Made by a program: the position numbers and the translations under genes
In this document: one piece after another, positions 1-8,642 of the stretch
Layout of the letters: the number at the start of each line of letters is the position of its first letter
How positions within the stretch are numbered: position 1 is the first letter of the stretch
From: Tepidiforma thermophila
GTDB lineage: Bacteria > Chloroflexota > Dehalococcoidia > Tepidiformales > Tepidiformaceae
Assembly (NCBI RefSeq): GCF_002563855.1
Contig: NZ_PDJQ01000001.1
Span: 1,736,001-1,800,000 of the forward strand
Direction of reading: 5' to 3'
Length of the DNA: 64,000 nucleotides
Notes under the pieces: generated by a model
Told to the model about the DNA's origin: nothing
The model's database searches: none
Seen by the model: only the letters and a program-made list of their open reading frames with translations

Positions 1-146
1 CGGCATGGTGCGGGCGCGCAGCAACGGCGCTGGCGCGCCGGGACCGCTGCCGCATCGAGCGGGTCGAGCGGGACGGTGTCGAACGGGCGCTCATCGTCAA
101 CTGGCGCCGGGAGCCGCGCTCGGCCATGAAACGCATCCTGCTGTGA
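1..146 (+). CDS. C-terminal fragment of an unidentified protein
   Basis: An open frame runs in from the left edge and ends at a TGA. It gives about 47 residues, rich in Arg and Glu, ending in KRILL. The start lies outside the window and no family is recognisable. It could be the tail of a basic cytosolic protein or chance coding in GC-rich DNA. A lipoprotein gene begins 65 bp downstream in the same direction. Confidence 0.4.
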   Translation, partial: AWCGRAATALARRDRCRIERVERDGVERALIVNWRREPRSAMKRILL

Positions 147-210
147 CAAGGTCTCGCGGGCGTCAACGGGCCTGAACGCCCGCATCCGGTGGACGGTGTA
201 CCATGCCTCC

Positions 211-633
211 GTGCGTTCGCAATTCGTTGCCGCCGTCCTCCTCCTGGTGCTCCTGGTTGCCGCTGCGTGCGGCGGCGACGACGAGGGCAGCGAGCCCCGC
301 GGAACCGGCAACGACACCGACTACCTCCGGGCGGTTTGCATTGGCATTGACCGCGTCACCGATGCACTCATCAGCGCGACCACGCCCGAGGCCATCGCCG
401 CGGTCATTGAAGAATTCGCGGCGACCATGCGGCAAATCGACCCGCCGCCGGACCTCACCGAGTACAACCGGCAGTTTGTCGCCTATCTCGAGGCAGCGTT
501 GAAAGACCCGACGTCGGTCGTTACTACACCGCCGCCGCTGCCGCCCGACGACGTCCGGCGGCGGCTGGCACAGCTCGAGCCGCAAATCCCGGAGTGCCGG
601 GAGCCCACCTTCTTCAGCCGCGGGCTCGAGTAG
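211..633 (+). CDS. Small secreted lipoprotein of unknown function
   Basis: The product of about 140 aa starts with a short basic and hydrophobic signal peptide ending in the lipobox VAAAC, so it should be lipidated on the Cys and anchored at the outer face of the membrane. The mature part starts GGDDEG and is mostly helical, with no recognised catalytic motif. I chose GTG at 211 over the in-frame GTG at 196. It gives a normal-length signal peptide and lies exactly 6 nt after TACCAT (199-204), a -10-like hexamer typical of the leaderless starts in this window. The architecture resembles the lipoprotein at 44500-44988. Function unknown. Confidence 0.75.
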   Translation: MRSQFVAAVLLLVLLVAAACGGDDEGSEPRGTGNDTDYLRAVCIGIDRVTDALISATTPEAIAAVIEEFAATMRQIDPPPDLTEYNRQFVAYLEAALKDPTSVVTTPPPLPPDDVRRRLAQLEPQIPECREPTFFSRGLE

Positions 634-658
634 GGCGCCCCGAAACGGAACGCAGGCG

Positions 659-664
659 TATACT
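659..664 (+). promoter_or_regulatory. Candidate -10 element for the aminotransferase gene
   Basis: TATACT lies 35 nt before the aminotransferase ATG. No convincing -35 hexamer is visible at 17-18 nt. The implied leader would hold the GAGGAG ribosome binding site. Confidence 0.35.
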
Positions 665-699
665 TTCGGAAACCCCGGGCCGCCGGGACGAGGAGACCC

Positions 700-1626
700 A
701 TGCCGACACCGTACGCGTACTTCCAGGGAAAAATCGTGCCGCTGAGCGAAGCCAAGATCGGCGTCATGACCCACGCCTTCAACTACGGTACGGCGGTATT
801 TGAAGGGATCCGGGGAAACTGGAACGAAGAGGACCAGACGGTTTACCTCTTCCGCATGCGCGAACACTTCGAGCGGCTCCAGCAGAGCGCCAAGATCCTC
901 ATGCTCCAGATGCATGACTCGGTCGACCGCCTGTGCGAAATCGCGGTCGAGCTCGTCGAACGGAGCGGCTTCACTGAGGACGTCTACCTGCGGCCGATGG
1001 TCTACCTGTCGAGTGAGCAGCTCGGCGTGCGCCTGCATAACCTTGAAAGCGACACCCTCATCTTCCTCACGCCGTTCCCGGCCTACCTCCCCGAGGTCGC
1101 GCGCTGCCATACCAGCACGTGGCGCCGCGTCCAGGATACCGGCATCCCGCCCCGCGCCAAGGTGACGGGCATCTATGTCAACAGCGCCCTCGCCAAGACC
1201 GAAGCCAACGCCAATGGCTTCGACGAGGCCATCATGCTCAACGAAAACGGCCATGTGTCCGAGGGCAGCGGCGAGAACATCTTCATCGTGCGCAACGGTC
1301 GGCTGATTACGCCCACCCCGGCCGATAACGTGCTCGAAGGCATCACCGCGAAGAGTGTGATCGAACTCGCCCGGAACGAACTCGGCATCGAGCTGGTTGA
1401 GCGGGAGATTGACCGCACGGAGCTCTACATCGCCGATGAGGTCTTTATGACCGGCACGGCCGCGCACCTCACCCCCGTCGTCGAAATCGACCGCCGTCTC
1501 ATTGGGGACGGCCGGCCCGGCCCTATCACCCAGAAGCTCAGCCAGCTCTACTACGACTGCATCCGGGGCAAGAACGAAAAGTACCGCGCATGGTGCACGC
1601 CGGCACGCATCCGCGTCGCGAACTGA
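700..1626 (+). CDS. ilvE: Branched-chain amino acid aminotransferase (fold-type IV PLP enzyme)
   Basis: This 308-aa protein is a full-length class IV aminotransferase. It should transfer the amino group between glutamate and the 2-oxo acids of leucine, isoleucine and valine in the cytosol. The PLP lysine is K154 in RAKVTGIY. The phosphate-binding segment SEGSGENIF is near residues 187-195, and the N-terminal GTAVFEGIRG is typical of IlvE. The ATG is preceded by GAGGAGACCC. D-amino acid aminotransferase and aminodeoxychorismate lyase share the fold, but the length and N-terminal motif favour IlvE. A threonine dehydratase homologue lies about 1 kb away, though no other branched-chain biosynthesis gene is nearby. 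Confidence 0.93.
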   Translation: MPTPYAYFQGKIVPLSEAKIGVMTHAFNYGTAVFEGIRGNWNEEDQTVYLFRMREHFERLQQSAKILMLQMHDSVDRLCEIAVELVERSGFTEDVYLRPMVYLSSEQLGVRLHNLESDTLIFLTPFPAYLPEVARCHTSTWRRVQDTGIPPRAKVTGIYVNSALAKTEANANGFDEAIMLNENGHVSEGSGENIFIVRNGRLITPTPADNVLEGITAKSVIELARNELGIELVEREIDRTELYIADEVFMTGTAAHLTPVVEIDRRLIGDGRPGPITQKLSQLYYDCIRGKNEKYRAWCTPARIRVAN

Positions 1627-1655
1627 CTGCGACCGTTTTTCGGCCGCCCCGCGCA

Positions 1656-2531
1656 ATGGGCGTCATCATTGGTGGCGCCTTCGCAGCCTGGGCGGCAGCC
1701 GTCGCGGTGATTGCCGGCAATATCGCGTGGGGCGCCTCGCCAGAGTTCAAGACATTTCTCGCCTGGCTCGTGGCGGCAGGCGCCTTCCTGCTGGCGTTGT
1801 TGTTCGCCGCCTGGGCCTATGCGGTAGGTTCGCTGGCCTACACCATCCGTCCAGACGCCCTCGAGATCCGCTGGGGGTGGCGCCGGGTCGTCGTACCCAT
1901 CGCCTCCATCCAGCGGCTGGTCCCCGGCCGGACCCTTGAGCCGCCGGAGGTACAGGGGCTCAACTGGTGGGGCTGCCACGTCGGCGCTGGCGACGTGAAG
2001 CGTGTCGGCTACACGCTGTTCTACTCGACGCACGCTGAGCCGGAGGAGCTGCTGTACGTCGTCACCGACGGCGAGGCATACGGGCTCACGGTGCAGGACC
2101 AGGCGGCATTTGCCGAAGCGATCCAGGCTCGCGCCGCGCTCGCGCCCGTTGAAGAGCGGGGCGAACAGCGGTCGCTGCGCGTTGGGCCGGCTGCCCTTCC
2201 CCTCTGGCAGGACCGGGTTGCGCTCTGGGCTGTCGGGCTTGGCGGCGCACTCTGTGCAGTGGTCTGCGGGTACGTGTTCGCTTCCTACCCCGGGCTGCCG
2301 GAGGTCGTCGAACTCTCCTTCCCCGCCCTTGGCGGCATCGTCCGGGTGGGTGACCGGTCGGAACTCCTGGGCATCGCCTACCTCGCCGCCGCCATCTACG
2401 CCGGCAACGTCCTTGCCGGGGCGGCGCTGCACGCCTTCGAGCGCGCAGCCGGGCTCTGGCTCTTCACAAGCGGAGCGCTCCTGCAGGCCGTGCTCTTCGG
2501 AGCGGCACTTATCGCATTTGCTAATGCCTGA
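1656..2531 (+). CDS. Membrane protein with a bacterial PH-like domain
   Basis: The protein has about 291 residues. Two N-terminal hydrophobic segments (about residues 3-30 and 38-62) lead into a beta-rich cytoplasmic region, LAYTIRPDALEIRW and onwards to about residue 175, that resembles the bacterial PH domain (bPH) family. Several further hydrophobic stretches follow to the C-terminus. The start ATG lies 29 nt after the ilvE stop. A longer frame begins inside ilvE, but its first 22 residues look like antisense-type filler. Function is unknown; bPH membrane proteins are often linked to envelope stress or permease-like roles. Confidence 0.75.
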   Translation: MGVIIGGAFAAWAAAVAVIAGNIAWGASPEFKTFLAWLVAAGAFLLALLFAAWAYAVGSLAYTIRPDALEIRWGWRRVVVPIASIQRLVPGRTLEPPEVQGLNWWGCHVGAGDVKRVGYTLFYSTHAEPEELLYVVTDGEAYGLTVQDQAAFAEAIQARAALAPVEERGEQRSLRVGPAALPLWQDRVALWAVGLGGALCAVVCGYVFASYPGLPEVVELSFPALGGIVRVGDRSELLGIAYLAAAIYAGNVLAGAALHAFERAAGLWLFTSGALLQAVLFGAALIAFANA

Positions 2532-2585
2532 GGCGCCCCCTTGAGCCGTGCGCGGAGCCGCCCCACGCGATAACATGAACGGCAG

Positions 2586-2660
2586 GCCCCCGTAGCTCAG
2601 CGGATAGAGTGTCGGCCTCCGGAGCCGAAGGCGCAGGTTCGATTCCTGCCGGGGGTACCA
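2586..2660 (+). tRNA. tRNA-Arg (anticodon CCG)
   Basis: A complete cloverleaf is visible. The acceptor stem GCCCCCG pairs with CGGGGGT, the D arm is GCTC/GAGT, the anticodon loop CTCCGGA carries CCG, the T arm contains GGTTCGATTCC, and the terminal CCA is encoded. It decodes CGG, a common arginine codon in this GC-rich genome. Confidence 0.97.
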
Positions 2661-2698
2661 GCTGCATCGCAGCATCGCCGTCCCGCGGCTGACTGCCC

Positions 2699-3673
2699 TT
2701 ACCTGCTCCCTGCGAGGAGCGCCCCGAGCGCCCTGGGGTCCACGTTCCCGCCCGAAATGACCACGCCGACCCGGCTGCCGCGCGGAATGGCCAGCCGGCC
2801 TGCCATGAGGGCGGCCACGCCGAGCGCGCCGGTCGGCTCCACGACCATCTTTGCGCGCAGGGCGAGGAACCGCACCGCCGACCGGATTTCATCGTCCGTC
2901 GCGGTCACGACCCCCGAGACCAGCTTCGAGACAACGGCGAAAGTGAGCTCCCCGGGCTGCCGGGTCCGCGCCCCGTCCGCGATGGTCGATGGCGGGTCGA
3001 TGAGCACCGGCCGGCCGGCGGCTAGGCTCTGCACCCAGTCGTCGCCGTCCGCCGGCTCTACGCCGAAGACGTTCGCTGAAGGGATGAGCGTACGAACGAC
3101 CGTCGCGATGCCGGAGAGAAGGCCGCCGCCGCCCAGCGGTGCCACAACTGCCTCGAGCGGGCCGGTTTCTGCCAGCAGTTCGAGCGCCAGCGTGCCCTGT
3201 CCCGCCATGACCGCCACATCATCGAACGCCGGTACCGGTACCGCGCCGGTTTCGGCTGTGTAGTGCGCCACGAGGTCCGCGGGGAGCGCCGAGCGCCGGT
3301 CGTACAGCTCAACCGATGCGCCGTATGCCCGGGCCGCATCCAGCTTTGCCGCCGGGGCGTCGTCCGGCATGAAGATGGTCGCCCGCACGCCGAGCAGGCG
3401 GGCAGCCAGCGCCACTCCCTGGGCGTGGTTTCCGCTTGAGGCAGCCACGACCCCGCGGGCGCGCTCGCTGGCCGAGAGCTGGGCGAGCCGGTTGTAGGCT
3501 CCGCGAATCTTGAACGAACCGGTCCGCTGCTCGTTCTCACACTTCAGGAACACCCGCAGCCCTGTCAGTTCGTCCAGGTGGCGGCTCGTCGCGAACCGGG
3601 TGCGGTGCACCACGGGCGCGACCCGGTCGTACGCGCGCAGGATGTCGGCGAACTGGAGCGGCAGCGGTTCCAC
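2699..3673 (-). CDS. Threonine/serine ammonia-lyase, PLP-dependent, without an ACT domain
   Basis: The 324-aa protein is a fold-type II PLP enzyme of the threonine dehydratase family. It should convert L-threonine (or L-serine) to 2-oxobutyrate (or pyruvate) and ammonia. The PLP lysine is K55 in TGSFKIRGAYN, SSGNHAQG is at about residues 79-86, and the glycine loop GGGGLLSG starts at 182. It ends after the catalytic domain with no C-terminal ACT-like regulatory domain, so feedback inhibition by isoleucine is not expected. The GTG start at 3673 fits the family N-terminus. The frame continues upstream but would overlap the divergent gene at 3770. Serine racemase is a possible alternative. Confidence 0.88.
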   Translation of the reverse strand: MEPLPLQFADILRAYDRVAPVVHRTRFATSRHLDELTGLRVFLKCENEQRTGSFKIRGAYNRLAQLSASERARGVVAASSGNHAQGVALAARLLGVRATIFMPDDAPAAKLDAARAYGASVELYDRRSALPADLVAHYTAETGAVPVPAFDDVAVMAGQGTLALELLAETGPLEAVVAPLGGGGLLSGIATVVRTLIPSANVFGVEPADGDDWVQSLAAGRPVLIDPPSTIADGARTRQPGELTFAVVSKLVSGVVTATDDEIRSAVRFLALRAKMVVEPTGALGVAALMAGRLAIPRGSRVGVVISGGNVDPRALGALLAGSR

Positions 3674-3769
3674 GGCCCCGAAGGCTACGGCCGCCTCCGC
3701 TCGATCGCCAGCGTTCCTGCGCTCGGCGCGGTATGATCGCGACGGCGGGGGCATTCCTGGGGGCAACCA

Positions 3770-4762
3770 ATGGCCCTGCCGGTGAACCGTACCTCCCCTC
3801 CGGGCGGTCCAGCTGAACGGACACCATGGGAATTCCTGCTGGCCGTGGCCGCCGCGACCGGAGCCTTCGTCTACCTGCTCGCCGTCGTCGCCGGGCACAT
3901 GGTGCCCGACTCCACCGGCGCCGGAACACGCGCCGCCGGGACGGGCGGGTCCGCCGGGCATTTGGTTGACGCTTCCCGTGCCGCCGGCCCGTCCGGCGGC
4001 GACCAGGCCGCTGCCCTTGAAGCGGCCATCCGGGCCGTCCTCACGACAGACGAAGCGGCATCCACTGGCGTCGCGGTGATGACCCCAGGAGGCGAATGGC
4101 TCGGCGGGCTCAACCCCGACCTCCCGGGATACGCCGCCAGCACCTTCAAGCTCGCCATCCTGCTGGAAGCCGAGCGACGCGTCAGCGCCGGCGTCCTCAG
4201 CTACACCGACCGCATACCGGTCACCGATGAGGCCCGCGCCGAAGACCTCGGCACCATTGACCGGTTGCCCGTCGCACCCGATGGGACAGTCTCCCTTGGC
4301 GAGGCGCTGGAGGCCATGATCACGTTCTCCGACAACGCCTCCGCGGTCGCTCTGTTGCGGTTCCTTGGCCCGGGAGAGATCGACGCTTCACTCCGCGCGC
4401 TCGGGGCTGAGCGGTTCTCAGTCAACGACCCTGGCCTCCCCACGACTGCTCGCGACCTGGCGTTCGTCCTTGCGGCCATCGCCCGCGGTGACGGGATGTC
4501 GGCGGCGCAGCGCGACCACGCCCTGGAGCTCCTTACCGCTCAGGAGGTGCGGGCCGGAATCCCCGCTGCGCTCGACGGCATGCCGGGCGTGCTCCGCGTC
4601 GGAAATAAGACCGGCACCTGGCCCGGCGCCACCCGTGATGTCGCGTTCGTGCAGACCGAGCGCGGCGCATACGTGATTGCGGTCATGGCCGAGGGCGACT
4701 GGAACTGGGAACTCGTAAGGCGGGTTGCCCGCGCGGTCCACGACCAGCTGACCGTGCGCTGA
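3770..4762 (+). CDS. Membrane-anchored class A beta-lactamase-fold serine hydrolase
   Basis: The 330-aa product has one transmembrane helix at about residues 20-42, a Gly/Ala-rich linker, and a penicillin-recognising domain outside the membrane. The three family motifs are present: STFK (nucleophile S124), SDN (187-189) and KTG (280-282). The omega-loop Glu of true class A beta-lactamases (the ExxLN motif) is not visible between SDN and KTG; that stretch reads AERFSVNDPGLPTT. Efficient deacylation of beta-lactams is therefore doubtful. A DD-peptidase-like or esterase role on cell wall material is possible. A candidate -10, TATGAT, lies at 3732-3737, and the start follows a G-rich leader. Confidence 0.85.
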   Translation: MALPVNRTSPPGGPAERTPWEFLLAVAAATGAFVYLLAVVAGHMVPDSTGAGTRAAGTGGSAGHLVDASRAAGPSGGDQAAALEAAIRAVLTTDEAASTGVAVMTPGGEWLGGLNPDLPGYAASTFKLAILLEAERRVSAGVLSYTDRIPVTDEARAEDLGTIDRLPVAPDGTVSLGEALEAMITFSDNASAVALLRFLGPGEIDASLRALGAERFSVNDPGLPTTARDLAFVLAAIARGDGMSAAQRDHALELLTAQEVRAGIPAALDGMPGVLRVGNKTGTWPGATRDVAFVQTERGAYVIAVMAEGDWNWELVRRVARAVHDQLTVR

Positions 4763-5100
4763 CTTCCAGGTGATGGCCGCTTCGCAGCGCCTTTCCGGCA
4801 TGGGGGATGGTATTTTGAACTGTGACGTATCCTCGATTGCGAGACCGGTGGAGGCGGCACCACGGCGCAGAGCCGGGCTTGAACCGCTCGGCGGCCGGTG
4901 CGGCCGCGCCCCGTGCAACAGACGCCGCCACCCCGGTTGGCCCCGTCGGGTGTTCGAAGCTTGTCTGGCCCGGCTGTCACCCTGCGGCCTGTGCTCCGGC
5001 CGCGGGTCCTCCGTCGCGGTTTCGGCGGCAGGTGAGGCTTGCGCTCCGTTCTCCGCTCCTTGGGATACACTGGCGGCAGTGCGGCACTCGGAGGTGCGTT
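4763..5100. other. Intergenic stretch without a recognised gene
   Basis: These 338 bases separate the beta-lactamase-fold gene from the monooxygenase gene. Open frames exist on both strands but give Arg/Pro/Ala-rich filler with no domain. The right end contains GGAGGTG, the ribosome binding site of the next gene, and an A/T-rich GGATACACTGG near 5055 that could be part of a promoter. No tRNA, riboswitch or strong hairpin was recognised. Confidence 0.5.
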
Positions 5101-5424
5101 GTGTTCATTGCGATGAATCAGTTCAAGGTGAATCCCGGGCGCGAGGCCGACTTCGAAGCCGGCTGGCGGACCCGTGAGAGCTATCTTTCCGAAGTCCCGG
5201 GCTTCATCCACTTCGCCCTGCTGAAGGGCGACGAGCCCGGCGACTACATCTCCCACACCATTTGGGAGTCGCGGCAGGCGTTCGTCAACTGGACCCAGTC
5301 CGACGCCTTCCGCAGGGCGCACGCCGGCGGCATGCCGGACGGCATCCTCGCTACCCACCCGCGCGCCCGCTTCTACGAGGCCGTGCTGGAGCAGGGTGCC
5401 CCGCTGGCGGCTTCCCGTGCCTGA
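5101..5424 (+). CDS. Antibiotic biosynthesis monooxygenase (ABM) domain protein, heme-oxygenase-like
   Basis: This 107-aa protein is a single ferredoxin-like ABM domain with family features: MNQFKVNPGREADFEAGW at the N-terminus, PGFIHFALLKGDEP in the middle and HTIWESRQAFVNWTQSDAF. The family includes small cofactor-free monooxygenases and IsdG/HmoA-type heme oxygenases; the substrate cannot be told. The GTG at 5101 has an excellent GGAGGTG site 6 nt upstream, so the longer upstream frame is rejected. Its stop overlaps the start of the following methyltransferase gene by 8 nt, so the two are probably translationally coupled. Confidence 0.85.
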   Translation: MFIAMNQFKVNPGREADFEAGWRTRESYLSEVPGFIHFALLKGDEPGDYISHTIWESRQAFVNWTQSDAFRRAHAGGMPDGILATHPRARFYEAVLEQGAPLAASRA

Positions 5425-6067
5425 CGCCGCCGAAGAACTTCCCGAACTGCGCCCCGAGTACTTCGCGCGCGAGGACGAGTCCGACGACGCCCTCTTCTAC
5501 CGCGAGCCCCGGCTGGTCACCCATCTCGACGACGCGGCCACGGCAGCGCTGACCGACTTTTACGGCCGCATCATCCCGCCCGGCAGCCAGGTGCTCGACC
5601 TGATGTCGAGCTGGGTCTCCCACCTCCCGGAGGAGCTCCAGCTCGGTCCGGTGGCCGGGCTCGGCATGAACCGCGTCGAGCTGGAAGAGAACCCCCGCCT
5701 GACCGAGCGGGTCGTCCAGGACCTGAACCGCGAGCCGGCGCTCCCGTGGCCGGATGCCACCTTCCACGCTGTCATCTGTTCCCTTTCAGTCCAGTACCTC
5801 ACCAGGCCGGCGGAGGTCTTCGCTGAGGTTGCCCGGGTCCTGGTCCCGGGCGGCATTGTTGCCGTGGCCTATTCGAACCGATGCTTCCCTACCAAGGCGG
5901 TAGCGGTCTGGCGCGCTCTCGACGACCGCGACCATGCTGAGCTGATAGCGCTCTACCTTGCCCATGCCAGGGGATTTGGACAGCCCAGGGCATTTAACCT
6001 CAGCCCCGGACCGGGTGCGGACCCGCTCTATTGCGTCATCGCGCAGCGGGAGCCGGTGCCGGCATAA
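5417..6067 (+). CDS. Class I SAM-dependent methyltransferase
   Basis: The product of about 216 aa has a Rossmann methyltransferase core: motif I is GSQVLDLMSSW, motif II/III is seen in GLGMNRVELEEN, and the acidic strand is followed by FHAVICSLSVQYLTRP and the post-III loop RVLVPGGIVAVAYSN. Motif I lacks the usual GxGxG. The substrate is unknown. GTG at 5417 overlaps the end of the ABM gene; a GTG at 5396 is possible. The 3' end overlaps the convergent modC gene by about 30 bp. Confidence 0.85.
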   Translation: MPDAAEELPELRPEYFAREDESDDALFYREPRLVTHLDDAATAALTDFYGRIIPPGSQVLDLMSSWVSHLPEELQLGPVAGLGMNRVELEENPRLTERVVQDLNREPALPWPDATFHAVICSLSVQYLTRPAEVFAEVARVLVPGGIVAVAYSNRCFPTKAVAVWRALDDRDHAELIALYLAHARGFGQPRAFNLSPGPGADPLYCVIAQREPVPA

Positions 6068-7124
6068 CGTGCAGGTCCTCCGGCGGAAGCTCGAGTGTCC
6101 AGCTCTTCCGCGACCGGACATCGAGCACGTCGTACGGCCGCGAGGCAAGTTCGACTACTAGGCGCGGGCCTGCACCGTCTGGTTCGAAGTGAAGGATGCG
6201 GCTGTTCCCGTAGTCAAACTCCCGAACGATGCGCGCCGGCAGCGCGTTGACGGTCGGAGTGCCGCGGCGCATCACCACACGCTCCGGCCGAATCATCACG
6301 TCCACCGCCTGGCCCGGTGCCGGGTCGCCGCTCCAGCTGGCTGCCAGGCCTTCCCAGCCGGCGGCAGTGAAGACCAGCGTCGACTCGTTTCGGCGGATGA
6401 CGGTGGCCGGGAACACATTCACCGCCCCCAGCAGCTCGGCTACCCGCCGGTTTGAGGGCGCCCGGAAGACCGCGTCGCGGGGCCCGGCCTGGAGCACCCG
6501 GCCGCCATCGAGGACCGCCAGCCGATCGGCGAGCAGGTGCGCCTCCCGCAGATCGTGCGTCACGAAGATGATGACGAGCTCGCGCTCCCGGGCCAGGTCG
6601 TTCAGGAGCACTCGCAAGTCCTGCCGGAGCGCCTCGTCCAGGGCCGAGAACGGCTCATCCAGGAGCAGCACCCGGTGACCGGGGGCAAGCGCCCGGGCCA
6701 GCGCAACACGCTGCGCCTGGCCTCCGCTCAGCGACCCGATCCGCCGCTGTTCGAACCCGGCCAGGCCGAATCGCGCAAGCAGCGCTGAGGTCACCGCATC
6801 CTTGTCCGCCCGGCTGTGGTCTCGCAGCCCAAAAGCAACGTTCTGGCGAACCGTCAGGTGGGGGAAAAGTGCGGGACGCTGGCCCGCGTACCCAAATCCT
6901 CGCCGGTGCGGCGGAACGGAAATGCCTGCCGCGCGGTCGAACACTGCGGCCCCCTCAACGGCAATGCGCCCCGCGTCGGGCTCGACAATCCCGGCGATGG
7001 CCCGCAGAGTGAGCGATTTCCCCGACCCTGACGGTCCGAACAGGACTGTGACACCCGGAGGCGCTTCGAGCTGGATTTCGAGCTCGAAAGCTCCGCGCTC
7101 CAGGCGAAACCGTGCCTCAAGCAT
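6036..7124 (-). CDS. modC: Molybdate ABC transporter ATP-binding protein with TOBE/mop domain
   Basis: This 362-aa ATPase energises the transporter formed with the neighbouring permease and binding protein. Walker A GPSGSGKS is at residues 30-37, the signature LSGGQ at 132-136, and Walker B LLLDEP at 153-158, followed by an H-loop (VTHD). The C-terminal 80 or so residues (GTPTVNALPARIV onwards) look like a TOBE/mop oxyanion-binding domain, as in ModC. The gene overlaps the end of modB by 8 nt. Sulfate/thiosulfate CysA is the main alternative, but a single permease and a ModA-type binding protein favour molybdate or tungstate. Confidence 0.88.
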   Translation of the reverse strand: MLEARFRLERGAFELEIQLEAPPGVTVLFGPSGSGKSLTLRAIAGIVEPDAGRIAVEGAAVFDRAAGISVPPHRRGFGYAGQRPALFPHLTVRQNVAFGLRDHSRADKDAVTSALLARFGLAGFEQRRIGSLSGGQAQRVALARALAPGHRVLLLDEPFSALDEALRQDLRVLLNDLARERELVIIFVTHDLREAHLLADRLAVLDGGRVLQAGPRDAVFRAPSNRRVAELLGAVNVFPATVIRRNESTLVFTAAGWEGLAASWSGDPAPGQAVDVMIRPERVVMRRGTPTVNALPARIVREFDYGNSRILHFEPDGAGPRLVVELASRPYDVLDVRSRKSWTLELPPEDLHVMPAPAPAAR

Positions 7125-7800
7125 CCTGGCCGTGGCTCCGCCGGACTGCGGCGTGGAGGGCGACCGTCAGGAGCGTGACCAGCACGAACCCGATGATGAG
7201 CGCAATGAGCGAAAGTTCGTTCGCAAGCCGATTGTCCCCGGCGAGGTGCGCGTCGTAGATCGCGGCCGGAAGCGTCCGCGTCCGGCCGGGGATGCTGGAC
7301 GCAACAACCACGGTGGCGCCGAATTCGCCCAGGGCGCGGGCGAATGCGATGAGCGATGCCGCCACCAGCGCCGGCCAGGCCAGCGGAACGACGACGAACA
7401 GGAAAAGCCGCCACGGAGCGACAAGCGTCCGGCCCGCAAACAGGATCTCCTCGTCGAGCTGTTCAAACCCGGCCGTCGCGGTCCGTACGTAGAGCGGCAG
7501 CGAGACCACGGCTGCCGCCAGCGCTGCGCCCGGCCACGTGAAAACAAGCTGCACACCGAGGTCGTCAAGCAGGAACCGGCCCACCGGGCTTTCGCGACCC
7601 AGGAGCCAGAGCAGGTAGTAGCCAACGGCTGTCGGCGGCAGCACCAGTGGCAGAAGACTTGCCGCCGAAAGCACTTGGGCTACAGGCGGCCGCGCCCGGG
7701 CAATCAGCCATGCGAGCGGCGTGCCCACCGCGACACACGCCGCTGTGGCCGAGGCTGCGACAAGCAGGGAGATCCGGAGCGGGTCGCCCCAGGTGTCCAA
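7117..7800 (-). CDS. modB: Molybdate ABC transporter permease
   Basis: The 227-aa integral membrane protein has about five or six hydrophobic segments and the EAA-like loop SLIAFARALGEFGATVVVA, which matches the ModB consensus and docks onto ModC. Only one permease gene is present, so a homodimer is expected. The start appears to be TTG at 7800, preceded by AGGGAGTAGG overlapping the modA stop codon, implying coupled translation from modA. Confidence 0.9.
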   Translation of the reverse strand: MDTWGDPLRISLLVAASATAACVAVGTPLAWLIARARPPVAQVLSAASLLPLVLPPTAVGYYLLWLLGRESPVGRFLLDDLGVQLVFTWPGAALAAAVVSLPLYVRTATAGFEQLDEEILFAGRTLVAPWRLFLFVVVPLAWPALVAASLIAFARALGEFGATVVVASSIPGRTRTLPAAIYDAHLAGDNRLANELSLIALIIGFVLVTLLTVALHAAVRRSHGQDA

Positions 7801-7805
7801 ACGAC

Positions 7806-8642
7806 CTACTCCCTGGCTGGCTCGAAGCCGTAGGTTGCCAGCACCCGCTGGCCGCCGGGGTCGAGCAGGTACTGCAGCGCGCAGCGGGCGGTACGCTCGG
7901 CCTCTGTTCCCCGAATGACGACGCCCGCCTGGGTAATCGGCTCATGGAGAGCCTGAGGGACCAGCAGGTAACCGTCCGCACCGCGGCCAATCACCAGCGC
8001 AAGCGCGACGATTCCGGCATCGGCGTTCCCGTTGTCGACATATTCCACCGCCTGGCGGACGTTTTCGCCCAGGACGAGGCGGCCCTCCACCCGGTCGAGG
8101 ATGCCGGCGCTGCGAAGCGCATCATAGGCGGCCCGGCCGTACGGGGCGTGGTCGGGATTCGCGATGGCGATGGTCCGATACCGGGCATCGGAGAGGTCCT
8201 CCAGTGATGACGGCAACGGCACGCCGGCCCGGGTAACGACTGCCAGGCGGCCGCGCCCATAGATCGCCGCGGAAGCCGGGGCAGCCCGACCCGAACGAAC
8301 AACTTCCGCGACGTAGGACGTGTCGGCTGAAAGGAACAGGGCAAACGGTGCCCCGGAGGAAATCTGCCGCGCCAGCTGGCCCGAGGAGCCGTACGTCGTC
8401 GTCATAGCCGTCGCGCAGTGGGCCTCGATGGCGGGGCGAAGCGCCTCGAGCGCGAGCCGCAGGTCTGCCGCTGCTGCGACTGCCAGGCGCGGGGAGGACC
8501 GCTCATCGGCGGCCGCACCAGCTGCGACGTCGGTGACATACGCAACCGGCGGCCCGGCTCTGTCGCCGCCGGTGCCGCACCCGGCAATCGTAGCGAGGAA
8601 GACCAGCAACGGGATCCTGGTGACGGGAAACAGCCGCCTCAC
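7806..8642 (-). CDS. modA: Molybdate-binding lipoprotein of the ABC transporter
   Basis: The product (278 aa from GTG at 8642) begins with a signal peptide ending in the lipobox ATIAGC, so it is a membrane-anchored binding lipoprotein, as expected for a monoderm-like cell. The mature part has ModA features: AAAADLRLALEAL, TTTYGSSGQLARQI, APFALFLSAD and IANPDHAPYGRAA. It should bind molybdate or tungstate outside the cell and deliver it to ModBC. It is the first gene of modABC, behind a 396-bp leader. The frame stays open upstream, but that part is Gly/Arg/Ser-rich and not signal-like. Confidence 0.9.
   Translation of the reverse strand: MRRLFPVTRIPLLVFLATIAGCGTGGDRAGPPVAYVTDVAAGAAADERSSPRLAVAAAADLRLALEALRPAIEAHCATAMTTTYGSSGQLARQISSGAPFALFLSADTSYVAEVVRSGRAAPASAAIYGRGRLAVVTRAGVPLPSSLEDLSDARYRTIAIANPDHAPYGRAAYDALRSAGILDRVEGRLVLGENVRQAVEYVDNGNADAGIVALALVIGRGADGYLLVPQALHEPITQAGVVIRGTEAERTARCALQYLLDPGGQRVLATYGFEPARE

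Noticed and set aside
163-1656. Long open frame (497 codons) antisense to the aminotransferase gene
   Set aside because: It mirrors ilvE in the opposite frame, has no domain, and is typical of antisense frames in GC-rich DNA.
4822-5100. N-terminal extension of the ABM monooxygenase frame
   Set aside because: The extension is Arg/Ala/Pro filler, and GTG at 5101 has a near-perfect ribosome binding site and gives the normal family length.
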